Origin: CALNBC01 sp040768925
GTDB lineage: Bacteria; Bacillota; Clostridia; Christensenellales; CALWSW01
Assembly (NCBI GenBank): GCA_040768925.1
Contig: JAXGLZ010000002.1
Coordinates: 310,001-374,000, forward strand
Direction: 5' to 3'
DNA: 64,000 bases
A model generated the notes under the pieces. That model worked only from the letters and a program-made list of their open reading frames with translations. It made no database searches and was not told where the DNA came from. The first letter of the stretch is position 1. Each line of letters begins with the position of its first letter. A program made the position numbers and the translations under genes. Positions 15,716-24,108 of this stretch are shown here, in pieces.

Positions 15716-16165
15716 TTAGAATTTTGCCGATTTTTTAGGTTGCGTGGGCTTCGCCTTTTTCCTGTTCACTAAGAACATAAGGGTACCTCCGGAGAGGATC
15801 AAGATGAATTGACCCGCCCCGAATCCGGTATCTTTCTCCATCGCGTTGACATAGGGAAAGGCGGGAAAATACCGCACCCGCGTGGTGGATGTGCCATCGG
15901 CTTTCAGGTAGACTGAATCTCCAATCTTTTTTGTAAACCCGTTGATCTTTTTTCCATCGGGGAGGGTGAAAGTGTAGCTGATATTGTAGGTATACCGCCC
16001 CGGATTACCATCCGCACGTTCTCCGCCCTCGCGCCGGATATCGGTGATAACGGCGGACGCGCTTTTGCCGGCAAAGCCGAGAATTGCTTCGGACGCGCCC
16101 ATGAAAACGAGACCAATGCCCAATAGTGTAATCAGTATACGAGGAATCAGTCCCTTTTTCATCAT
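15716..16165 (-). CDS. DUF3592-like two-helix membrane protein
   Basis: The protein has 149 or 148 residues; two ATGs follow each other and the second (16162) has the better distance from AGGAGG. A first helix (LIPRILITLLGIGLVFMGASEAIL) leads into an outer strand domain (SAVITDIRREGG, RYTYNISYTFTLPDGKKING, RVRYFPAFPYVN), then a second helix (GAGQFILILSGGTLMFLV) and a basic tail. This is the layout of DUF3592. It is the last gene of the second module, 15 bases after a lipoprotein gene. Function unknown. Confidence 0.7.
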   Translation of the reverse strand: MMKKGLIPRILITLLGIGLVFMGASEAILGFAGKSASAVITDIRREGGERADGNPGRYTYNISYTFTLPDGKKINGFTKKIGDSVYLKADGTSTTRVRYFPAFPYVNAMEKDTGFGAGQFILILSGGTLMFLVNRKKAKPTQPKKSAKF

Positions 16166-16180
16166 CGGCCCTCCTTATGG

Positions 16181-16510
16181 CTATTCATCCCGGTAAACTC
16201 CATCCTCGTTGCGCACCAGCGTAATATAGCTCTTGATATAAAAGGTCTTTTCCTTCTTGTCATACGCAACGATAAAGTTTCTTTGAATGCTTTTGTCCGG
16301 CACCCATAGTACGACCGCGGCCCGGCCGGGGGAACGCTGGGGAACCTCCATTTCATCGTAGACCAGTTCCAGCGGCTCCGCTTCCGCCTCATTGGATGCA
16401 GTAACCGCCTGCAAAATCTGCTCGTTGGTAGGCACAGGCGGCAGCAGCGCACAGGCGGACAGGAGCATTGCCGTGAGCGGTATGACTGCGATAAACCGTA
16501 TCCATTTCAT
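16181..16510 (-). CDS. Small lipoprotein
   Basis: The protein has 109 residues with a signal sequence and lipobox (MKWIRFIAVIPLTAMLLSAC); Cys20 would carry the lipid. The mature part is short (PPVPTNEQILQAVTASNEAE, then RAAVVLWVPDKSIQRNFIVA). The start overlaps the stop of the preceding PH-like gene (ATGA, 16510-16507), so the two are coupled. It matches no family I know. It belongs to the protease module, which has two further lipoproteins. Confidence 0.75.
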   Translation of the reverse strand: MKWIRFIAVIPLTAMLLSACALLPPVPTNEQILQAVTASNEAEAEPLELVYDEMEVPQRSPGRAAVVLWVPDKSIQRNFIVAYDKKEKTFYIKSYITLVRNEDGVYRDE

Positions 16511-17070
16511 ACGTCTGGACGCTCCAAGAGATCTGTTTGAAGCATAACACCGCGCTCGACCGACGCATAATTATCCTCTGTGCAAAACAATGCGATATTC
16601 TCTGTCCAGCCACCTCGCAACAAGATGGTGCGACTTTTTGGCTTATATTTCACCTTCCTGACGCAGCTCCATTTGACAAAAACCTCCTGCCGCGACTGCG
16701 CCAGCATTCCGGCTCCCGCTACGGCCGGCCTGCCGGAAAACAGGCCCAGGATAACCGTCAGGGTATTTATGATGCGGTTCTTTTTTGCCTGTTTTGCTCG
16801 TGCCCGGCAGAGTATGCCTTTTTGATCCAGCACAAACTCGGCCTCATACTTTCCCCGATAGACCGCCATAACGAAAAACCAGGTGAAAAGCAGCAGCGCG
16901 CCGATCAACCCCAGCCCGTAGAGCGTATAAACGCTTTTCCCCGATGCAAATCCAACGACAAGCGCGACAAGCCCGAAGGGAATGCCGATGGCGATTCCCA
17001 ACTGCCTCAAAATCACCGTACTTCTAAAAATTGGCACGCTGACTTTCCATTCGATTCTTTCCATCGCCAT
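16507..17070 (-). CDS. Two-helix membrane protein with PH-like tail, paralog 2
   Basis: The 187-residue protein is clearly homologous to 9327-9974 along its length (SVPIFRSTVILRQLGIAIGI, KQAKKNRIINTLTVILGLFS, AGAGMLAQSRQEVFVKW). Two helices near the N-terminus are followed by a PH-like domain. In both modules the gene follows a MORN metallopeptidase. Here the next gene is a coupled lipoprotein; in the other module it is the subtilase. Function unknown; the constant pairing suggests it works with the metallopeptidase. Confidence 0.8.
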   Translation of the reverse strand: MAMERIEWKVSVPIFRSTVILRQLGIAIGIPFGLVALVVGFASGKSVYTLYGLGLIGALLLFTWFFVMAVYRGKYEAEFVLDQKGILCRARAKQAKKNRIINTLTVILGLFSGRPAVAGAGMLAQSRQEVFVKWSCVRKVKYKPKSRTILLRGGWTENIALFCTEDNYASVERGVMLQTDLLERPDV

Positions 17071-17225
17071 CCCCTTTTCTGAAGACCTCTTTTTAATAAT
17101 ATCCGCCTATGAATTCTCCCAAAGCGCCCATAATAGCCCCGCCGCCAATCAAAAGAGAATCAAGGATACGGCGTCGCATAGGCCGGAAGCGGCGGGACAA
17201 AGGCGCGCCGCCGCTTGCGCCGCGC

Positions 17226-20200
17226 TTACAGGCCCTCCTGTTCATCGTTCCAATAGATGACCTCCACTTGCGGGCAGATGGCCGGATTGCCGTTTGCGTC
17301 CGTGTACTCGAACAGGCCGGTCACAACGCCCCACGCATTGACCCAGTCGTCCCCAGTCATCTTGGGTTCACCCACAGCGTAGCGATACAGCAGACAGACG
17401 GGATAGCTGTCATCGGCAAAATGCCCGATGACGACGGTGCCGCTCGCCGCCTGTTCCGCCATCCCCAGGGGGAAGCCCCAGACATGGACGGAATAGCCAA
17501 ATATGTTGTCTTCGGCTATACAGGCATCGTACATCAGATCATCCATGTCCTCACATTGCGGCTTGAAGGCGTCGCCGCAGCGCTTCCGGTCGGCCTCGCT
17601 CTCCACGCGCATGTCGTTGTCAAACTCACCCTCAAACAGCAGCCTGCCGCTCTTGGTATACAGCGTTCCCTGCCCGTGCAGCTTACCGTCCCGGCACATG
17701 CCCTTGTAGCGCAGTATACCGTCGTCCGTGATCTCACACTCGCCGTTGAGAAGGCCATCGCGAAAAGAACCCGCAAAGACAAAGCCACCGTCCTTCTTCA
17801 CGCCCTCGCCGGTCATGGCGCCGTTCTCCCACTGCCCCTCATAGCTCCAATCAAGCCCTCTGTCGCTTTTTTGCATGATAAAACCGCCACGGCCGTGCGG
17901 CACGCCTTCGCTGTTGACCTCGCCGGTATAAACGCCTTCGCCGCTGTCATACGCCATATCGACGGTGATGGTCTGGCCGCTAACCGTCGTGGTTTGCGTG
18001 GATGGCGGCTGTGTTGTGGCAGAAATATCTCCGCTCTCCCACGCGGACTCATCCGTCGCCGCCATGAAGAAGTCGAACGCCGCATGCTTCTCGGAATGGA
18101 TGTACTCTCCAATGCCCGCGAAGCCGCCACGCGTTTCGTCGTATTCCACCGATATGGACACGTCGCACGATTGCCATTCGCCGCGTATCTCGAGAAAGCG
18201 GCCCTCGAAACCGGCGTTCAGGACGGCGGCATCCCCGCCGTCGATACGCAATATGGCCCGCCGCCAGTCCAGCTCCGGGCTGCCCTCCGTAATCTTGAGC
18301 ATGAACGGCTGGCTGTAGCCTTCGGATACGGGATAAGTGAAGGTATCCCAATCGCCGCTGATCTCGGTGTATTTCAACTCACCCGCCCAAACGCCGATTA
18401 GATCCGCCACGTCCCGTGTTGTGGCATATTCAGCCGCTGAGGTCGGTTCCTGTGTTGGTTCCGCGACGGCATCGGCTGCTTGTACGGGTATGTTTGGGAC
18501 GGATGTTCGCCGCTCTGGCAGCTTTCCGGTGAAGAACAGGAAGTACGCGCCGGCACAAAGCACCGCCACAGCTGCCGCAGCAATGGCGATAACAAGCCAG
18601 AGTTTAGACCTTTGAGGCTGTAACGGCGCGTATGGCGCGCCTGATACCGGCAGCGCGGCGCTTTGCCGCGGGGGCTGCGCTTGGCCGCATTTTACGCAAA
18701 ACGCCGTATCCCGCTCCATTTTTGCGCCGCAACCTATGCAGAACGCGGGCCGCGGCGGCAATGTGGCGGATGCGGGTTTTCCGCATATTGTGCAGAATTT
18801 CGCGTGTTCCGGCAGACCCGCTCCGCAATTTGGGCAAACGCCCGACGCGACCTGACGACCGGAACCCGGCTGCGGGTCGGGTGCGGCGATAGGGGGCTTC
18901 TTTCTTCCCCGGCAGAAAAAGAGTATCAAAGCGGCGATCATCAACACGCCTGCGCCCGCGGCAATATAAAGCAGGACATGCCATCTCCCGGAGGGCGGGG
19001 TGCCACCATCGCCTCCGTCATCTTTTCTCGCGGCCAGCGCGGCCGTCACCGTTTCCAGGCTTGCGTCCGGATCGTAGCCGTCCGACAGACGAACCAGCTC
19101 ATCCCGGCTCATTTCGGGCATGGTCAAAACCCCCGAGGTGTCCACGTCGCCATAGGTGGCGGCAGCTGCCGTGCCGGGAGCAGCCAGGTCGCCGGCGGAC
19201 ACGCGGGCTTCGTCCAGCGGCACGGCCAGCCCGGCGTTTTCCGCCTGCCGCTGCTGCAGCGCAGCCAAATCCCCCTCGTAGACGACATTCCCACCCGGCA
19301 CCGAAACCCTTATCCTGCCCGTTATCGGCTTGTCACCAAGACCGATCAGCACCCTGTTGCCGTCCTCCACGGCGCGCAGCGTCCGGCTGCCCGCTTCCCC
19401 GTTGGGGAGGATATCCACCAGCAAATACTCCGCCGTCTCACCGCTCAAATACAGGTAACCGCTTTCCGGCGCCTGGATGGTTTTACGCACGCGCGACGCG
19501 TCGCTCGACTGCCCCGCTACCAGATCGCGTTCATCGTATTGCCGCAGCGGCGAAGAGGGATCCACGCGGCCATTCTCATCCACGCCGAACATCAGGTCGG
19601 CGTACGGCTCGTTTTCATCCCGCCCGCCAGCCGTACCGCCCGGCAGATCGCGGAAAGGCTCGCCGGGATCATACTGCCCGTTGCCGAACGGCATCAGGTA
19701 CAGCCCGCCCGCAATGGCATATTCCTTCAGCACTTGCGCCGCCTCCGGTGATTCTTGGGCCAAATAATCCTCAATGGCCGTATAGTATTCGTAGAAATTG
19801 TTCCTGTCCGGGTTGAGCAGGCTCCAGTAATCCCCGATGTCCTCCATTAAAAAATGCGTGCGGTAGAGCAGCGAGGCAATCGCCAGCTCTTCGTAATGGC
19901 CGTTATGGCCCCATGCGGTATACGCACCCGTGTCCCCCAATTCGATCCAGGAGAGGATATGCGGGTTGGGGTATCCGCCGTAGAGCTGCGCCGTGCCCGC
20001 AAAAAAGGTGGCGAAGCCTTCAATATAGGAATCCGACGTGGTGTCGTTCAGGTAGCCGCCGTGGTTTTCGTTGCCCGGACCGTATGGCGCGTACGCCCTG
20101 AATTTGCCGCTGTTGGTGATAGAGTCAAACGCGTGCCCGAACTCGTGCAGCACCGTAAAGCGGGAGTTGTCGTCCCGGCGGCTGTCCGTGTCCTCCAGGC

Positions 20201-21578
20201 GTATGCAGTGATCGACCGGGTCATAATGTGAGCAATCCATCTCGACGGTGATTGGCCAGCGCACCTCGATGCGCAGCGGCTTGCGGGTCAGGCTTTCCGC
20301 CTCATCCAGCACGGCGGTGCCCAAAAACCACGCGTCGAAGGCGGCGGTATAGAGCGTGCTGTAGTTTGCCAGCAGCCGGGGCTGGTCGGGGTGCTCACTG
20401 AAATGGAAGACCGGGTCGGGCTCAAGGTGCTCTAAGCCGGCGTCAAAGCTCCATGCGCCGAGCTCCAGGTTATAAAAGGCCAGCAGCCGGTAAATGGGGA
20501 TGGGCTCGCCCTGCGCAATATCCTCATAATCCGCCGGATCGACGGAAAGCCACGAGGCGACCGAAACGGAATCGTGATCCCTGGAAAAGCCATCCTGCGT
20601 GTCGACGAAATAAAAGGCGTCCTGCCCGCCGTCAAAAGGGTAGACGCATTTGAGCGTGCCGGCGAGCAGTATGCCCACCGGCCCCGTATCGTTTCCCCGG
20701 AGCGGTATGCTGAGCGAATAGCGGCCTTCGTGGTCCGTCGCACCGGAAACGGTGGCGTCGGGCTGTCGGCCGTCATAGACGCCGGTCCCGTAAAACACAT
20801 GCGCGTCCAGCTTCATCCAGCGCATGGGCTTGTTTTCCAGGCTGCGCACCACGCCCTTGAGCTCGATGGAACACTCCTTTTCAGGCTCAGGTTCCACCCA
20901 TTTGTAGGTATACTTGGTGGCCAGCGTGCCCACCCATTCCGAGTCAAATTCTATGCCCAGCCCGACCTCGACGGTATACACGCCGTCTTTTGCCCCCTCG
21001 GGCATAGCAAATTCAAACGTGCCCTTATCCTCATACGGGGAATCGGGGCATGTCGGGAAGCTCAGCCTTTCCTGATATGGCGACGACATTCCTTCACACG
21101 TCACGCTGGCAGCTGAATAATCCGTGGTGTACCCATACGATGTCGTCTCCGTTTCACCCTCGAAATAGTATCGGTATGAAAAGGATGACTTCACCTTGAC
21201 CGATACGGAAATCCGTTCATTCTCTCCCACGCTCTCCGGCATCACACAGTCAAAAGCCGCGCTGACCGATCCGCCTGACTCCTCGCTCTGATCGGGGCCC
21301 ATCGTAGAATGATGCATCCAATCCATCGCAAAGCTGTTGCGCTCATACTGGTATGTCCTGGCGTCCGTCACATCCCAATCGACATCCCCCATCGGGGTCA
21401 CGTCGTGAATAAAGTAATCCTCGCAGGTGATGTCCTCAACGCTCTCAAGCACCCATTCGCCGGACGGCTCCTGCTTTGCGCGGGCAGTCGTGAAAGGTAT
21501 CGATCCCAGTGCCAGCAATACCAAAACCAATGTTGCCACCGGCTTTTTCATCTTCGCTCTCCACAACATTCTTTTCAT
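17226..21578 (-). CDS. Giant envelope metallopeptidase with zinc ribbons and MORN repeats, paralog 2
   Basis: The protein has 1450 residues and starts at an ATG with AGGAG seven bases before it. Its order is: signal peptide (LVLVLLALGSIPFTTARA), outer region with strand domains, HEFGH at residues 478-482 and a later SYIEGFATFFAG, calcium-site-like loops, helix 1 (about 866-890), two zinc ribbons (CPNCGAGL ... CTICG and CIGCGAKM ... CVKCG, about 913-965), helix 2 (about 993-1016), an extra lipocalin-like strand domain (VADLIGVWAGELKYTEI), MORN repeats (about 1211-1310) and the conserved tail. The zinc ribbons would face the cytoplasm, like those of the subtilases. It is longer than paralog 1 mainly by the ribbons and the extra domain. 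Outside this locus I know no protein with this combination. Confidence 0.85.
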   Translation of the reverse strand: MKRMLWRAKMKKPVATLVLVLLALGSIPFTTARAKQEPSGEWVLESVEDITCEDYFIHDVTPMGDVDWDVTDARTYQYERNSFAMDWMHHSTMGPDQSEESGGSVSAAFDCVMPESVGENERISVSVKVKSSFSYRYYFEGETETTSYGYTTDYSAASVTCEGMSSPYQERLSFPTCPDSPYEDKGTFEFAMPEGAKDGVYTVEVGLGIEFDSEWVGTLATKYTYKWVEPEPEKECSIELKGVVRSLENKPMRWMKLDAHVFYGTGVYDGRQPDATVSGATDHEGRYSLSIPLRGNDTGPVGILLAGTLKCVYPFDGGQDAFYFVDTQDGFSRDHDSVSVASWLSVDPADYEDIAQGEPIPIYRLLAFYNLELGAWSFDAGLEHLEPDPVFHFSEHPDQPRLLANYSTLYTAAFDAWFLGTAVLDEAESLTRKPLRIEVRWPITVEMDCSHYDPVDHCIRLEDTDSRRDDNSRFTVLHEFGHAFDSITNSGKFRAYAPYGPGNENHGGYLNDTTSDSYIEGFATFFAGTAQLYGGYPNPHILSWIELGDTGAYTAWGHNGHYEELAIASLLYRTHFLMEDIGDYWSLLNPDRNNFYEYYTAIEDYLAQESPEAAQVLKEYAIAGGLYLMPFGNGQYDPGEPFRDLPGGTAGGRDENEPYADLMFGVDENGRVDPSSPLRQYDERDLVAGQSSDASRVRKTIQAPESGYLYLSGETAEYLLVDILPNGEAGSRTLRAVEDGNRVLIGLGDKPITGRIRVSVPGGNVVYEGDLAALQQRQAENAGLAVPLDEARVSAGDLAAPGTAAAATYGDVDTSGVLTMPEMSRDELVRLSDGYDPDASLETVTAALAARKDDGGDGGTPPSGRWHVLLYIAAGAGVLMIAALILFFCRGRKKPPIAAPDPQPGSGRQVASGVCPNCGAGLPEHAKFCTICGKPASATLPPRPAFCIGCGAKMERDTAFCVKCGQAQPPRQSAALPVSGAPYAPLQPQRSKLWLVIAIAAAAVAVLCAGAYFLFFTGKLPERRTSVPNIPVQAADAVAEPTQEPTSAAEYATTRDVADLIGVWAGELKYTEISGDWDTFTYPVSEGYSQPFMLKITEGSPELDWRRAILRIDGGDAAVLNAGFEGRFLEIRGEWQSCDVSISVEYDETRGGFAGIGEYIHSEKHAAFDFFMAATDESAWESGDISATTQPPSTQTTTVSGQTITVDMAYDSGEGVYTGEVNSEGVPHGRGGFIMQKSDRGLDWSYEGQWENGAMTGEGVKKDGGFVFAGSFRDGLLNGECEITDDGILRYKGMCRDGKLHGQGTLYTKSGRLLFEGEFDNDMRVESEADRKRCGDAFKPQCEDMDDLMYDACIAEDNIFGYSVHVWGFPLGMAEQAASGTVVIGHFADDSYPVCLLYRYAVGEPKMTGDDWVNAWGVVTGLFEYTDANGNPAICPQVEVIYWNDEQEGL

Positions 21579-21602
21579 ACCGATTCTCCTGTGATTTAAT
21601 AG

Positions 21603-22277
21603 CTACTTCAGCAGCGGGCATTTGCAGCGGAAGCAGGTGTCCTCGCTTATGTCGCACAATGTTCCGCAGGCGTTGCAGGGGATAAACGCGTCGCCGCTCT
21701 TATCATACTTCTCGTAGGATTTCAGTCCCGCGTGGTGCCGCACCCGGTCGCCGATCTGATAATAGTTATACAGGATAGCGCAGTCCCGGTTTTTGATCGC
21801 ATACTTTTTCCCCTGGTCGCTGCGGATGATGACGGAATATTCCAGATAGTCTGTACTTGTGTCCTGTATGGTTTCGGTTTTCTTTTTGATTTTCTTGTCT
21901 TCCACCGTTCCGTCCCAGGTTGTGCTGCGTTTCCTGCCGCGGACCTGAAACAGAGCGATCAGCAAAAACATGCCGCCGATCCCGAACCCGATGTAGAGCG
22001 ATTGGGGGTTGCTCATGCCTTCCGCGCCCGCCTCGCCAGCGATATAAAAGCCAATGATAGCGGCGACAGCCAAAATGATTGAAAAGATGGCCGACCAGCG
22101 GTTGTTGTTTTTGATGTACTTGGCAAAGGCCGGGTCGCTGATGCGCGGCGAGAACCCGCGTAGGCCCGCGTGTTGCGGCGTCCCTTGGGACGCCCGATTG
22201 ACCCCGCTGCCGCAAGCGGGGCAGAAGCTGATGCTTTCTGATATTTTTGTTCCGCAATTTGCGCAGTACATATTCAT
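21603..22277 (-). CDS. Zinc-ribbon two-helix membrane protein
   Basis: The protein has 224 residues. It starts with a complete zinc ribbon (MYCANCGTKISESISFCPACG), has two helices (RWSAIFSIILAVAAIIGFYI and SLYIGFGIGGMFLLIALFQV), then a soluble domain (EYSVIIRSDQGKKYAIKNRD) and a second zinc ribbon at the end (CNACGTLCDISEDTCFRCKC). Both ribbons would be cytoplasmic. The gene lies just before the giant metallopeptidase gene, 24 bases apart, and is the module 2 counterpart of the small protein at 6227-6544. Function unknown. Confidence 0.75.
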   Translation of the reverse strand: MNMYCANCGTKISESISFCPACGSGVNRASQGTPQHAGLRGFSPRISDPAFAKYIKNNNRWSAIFSIILAVAAIIGFYIAGEAGAEGMSNPQSLYIGFGIGGMFLLIALFQVRGRKRSTTWDGTVEDKKIKKKTETIQDTSTDYLEYSVIIRSDQGKKYAIKNRDCAILYNYYQIGDRVRHHAGLKSYEKYDKSGDAFIPCNACGTLCDISEDTCFRCKCPLLK

Positions 22278-22364
22278 TCCTCCTGTCCGGTTCTAGGCAT
22301 GAACGGGATCCTCCCGGTTATCTTAACTTTAATGTTTAAAGTACGCGGCGGAACAAAGTATCGT

Positions 22365-23213
22365 CTATTCAGCGGACGTTGGCGTGTATTCGAAACTTAC
22401 CTCGCCGCCGTCCGACATGAGCCCCGTGACTGTCTTTTCCGTGATCGCATACCATTCCGGACATGCCTTCGGAAAATCCGCGGCTTCACTGCCAGTAAGC
22501 GCCGAAGGCCTGCCCCCATTATTTGAGATGCCCACAACGCCATCTTCCCCGCTTAAAGAGAGCTGATAAAGAGATGCCGTACCCTCTTCATTGACGATGT
22601 AATACTGCGCAACATACCCGAAGGGCGTCTTGCAATACTCTGAATAAATGGTTTCCTCACCATTTATGGAGCCGGTGCAAACCAACGCTTCGGCCTGTGC
22701 GTTATATGTGCCGCTAAACAAATGGGAGCCGCCTTCCTTATCCGAGTATTTTATCGAATAACTGTTTCCGTTTTCCGAATACTCAATGCCGGTCATTCCC
22801 ATGAACGCCATACCGGCCGCCACAGACTCTTCACCACTGCCAAAAAGGGAAACCGGAAGCAACGTGAGATCCGCCGATACCACATCCAACAACGACAGGG
22901 ATGCCCACACTGTATCTATATTTTTAGCAAGCGCCTCTCCCAGCCTGGTAAGGACTACCGCTTTCATGTCCGTATATGCGGTGTACGCCTCTGATACAGT
23001 ACGGGCGCTTGCCGTATCGCCAACTGCACTGTCTGCTGCTCCGATATCCGGCGCATCATCCGTATTATCGGCAGTCTTGGTTGGTTCGTCCGTACCGACC
23101 GCGGACTCTGCTGTCTTACTGTCCATTTTCGTTTCGGTTTCCGGAGGAACACAGCCGGCAAAAATCGTGCAAAGCATCGTGATGATTACCAGCAGGCAAA
23201 CTGTTTTTTTCAT
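22365..23213 (-). CDS. Lipoprotein of the protease locus
   Basis: The protein has 282 residues with lipobox CTIFAGC; Cys21 is the likely lipid site. A low-complexity Thr/Asp/Ala linker of about 50 residues leads to a soluble domain (EAYTAYTDMKAVVLTRLGEALAKN ... NSYSIKYSDKEGGSHLFSG ... EEGTASLYQLSLSGEDGVVG) with many strands. I do not recognise a family. The gene lies between the decayed subtilase and the zinc-ribbon membrane protein, in the same direction. Confidence 0.75.
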   Translation of the reverse strand: MKKTVCLLVIITMLCTIFAGCVPPETETKMDSKTAESAVGTDEPTKTADNTDDAPDIGAADSAVGDTASARTVSEAYTAYTDMKAVVLTRLGEALAKNIDTVWASLSLLDVVSADLTLLPVSLFGSGEESVAAGMAFMGMTGIEYSENGNSYSIKYSDKEGGSHLFSGTYNAQAEALVCTGSINGEETIYSEYCKTPFGYVAQYYIVNEEGTASLYQLSLSGEDGVVGISNNGGRPSALTGSEAADFPKACPEWYAITEKTVTGLMSDGGEVSFEYTPTSAE

Positions 23214-23283
23214 AACATGATCCTCCTGTTTTCTATGTATTTGGGATATAACTGATCGACATCGGCTGTTTGTTCAGGAAGGT

Positions 23284-24062
23284 TTATTTTTGCGCCGCCC
23301 AGCTATAGGTGGCAGCGTGAACGCCAAATATGTAAACGATCATAGTCCCGCTAATCACAATCTGGCCTCCGCTTCTGCTTACGTTCCCAATGAAGGAACA
23401 GGCAAGCGTCGCGCCATCCTCCTTTATTGTCACGGAAAAAATAACCGCGCTGCCTGCGTATTCTGCTTCGCCGCCATAGCCGTACACTTCCACCGTACCC
23501 GTACCGCCCTCGTTGAGGTACAACGTTACCGGCAGGCTGTCGGGAGCCTCCACGTCTTCCTCTACATGCTGCAGCACCGCGCTGCCGCTATAGGTGCCGG
23601 CCATCTGCGGCACGATCGGGGCCCGGGACGGTTTCCTCAGAAACCGTCTTCAGCGTCATGGTGGCGCAGGCGTTGTCGTCAGTGCGGGAAACGTGCAGGC
23701 TATAGTACTCGTCGGTGGTCACGATCCGCCAGCTCGCCTGGCCCGGCGCGCTTACCTGCTGCGTGATGCTGCCGTTGATGCTCCCCTGGCCAGTGGTCTT
23801 GTGCGTAAGGCTGGTGCCGCCCGGCGTGGCCGCCGCTGCGGCCGCGCGTGCTCATCTTTTTCTTCACGCCCGCAACGACACTCGTGACCGTTGCCGTGCG
23901 GCGCACGCGCGGATGTTCTTCAAGGTGACCGGCATGCATGCCAGTGCGACCATCCGCAGTACGATTGCCGCGATAATCATCACTGTCATCTCCTTTCAGA
24001 TTCCCGTTTTTCCGCCGCACTTTGCGCAGAACGCCGTGTCTCTGCCGGCCTCTCGCCTATAA
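23284..24062 (-). pseudogene. Remnant of a third subtilase paralog
   Basis: Three short pieces in order point to a decayed relative of the two subtilases. Near 24030 a zinc-ribbon half reads DTAFCAKCGGKTG and a stop. From about 23820 the frame reads GQGSINGSITQQVSAPGQAS, then WRIVTTDEYYSLHVSRTDDN and ACATMTL, which matches the TQSV ... AWNITLEDDSVAIRVVRLDNSSCARMTL part of the intact proteins. After a frame change near 23620 the tail domain follows (AGTYSGSAVLQHVEED ... FSVTIKEDGATLACSFIGN) and ends at 23284. The catalytic domain is gone. The last 109 codons are open but lack a proper start site. Confidence 0.75.
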
Positions 24063-24108
24063 TCTCCAGCGTATCCGAGGCCGGCACGCTTTTGAAATAT
24101 AATGTTAC

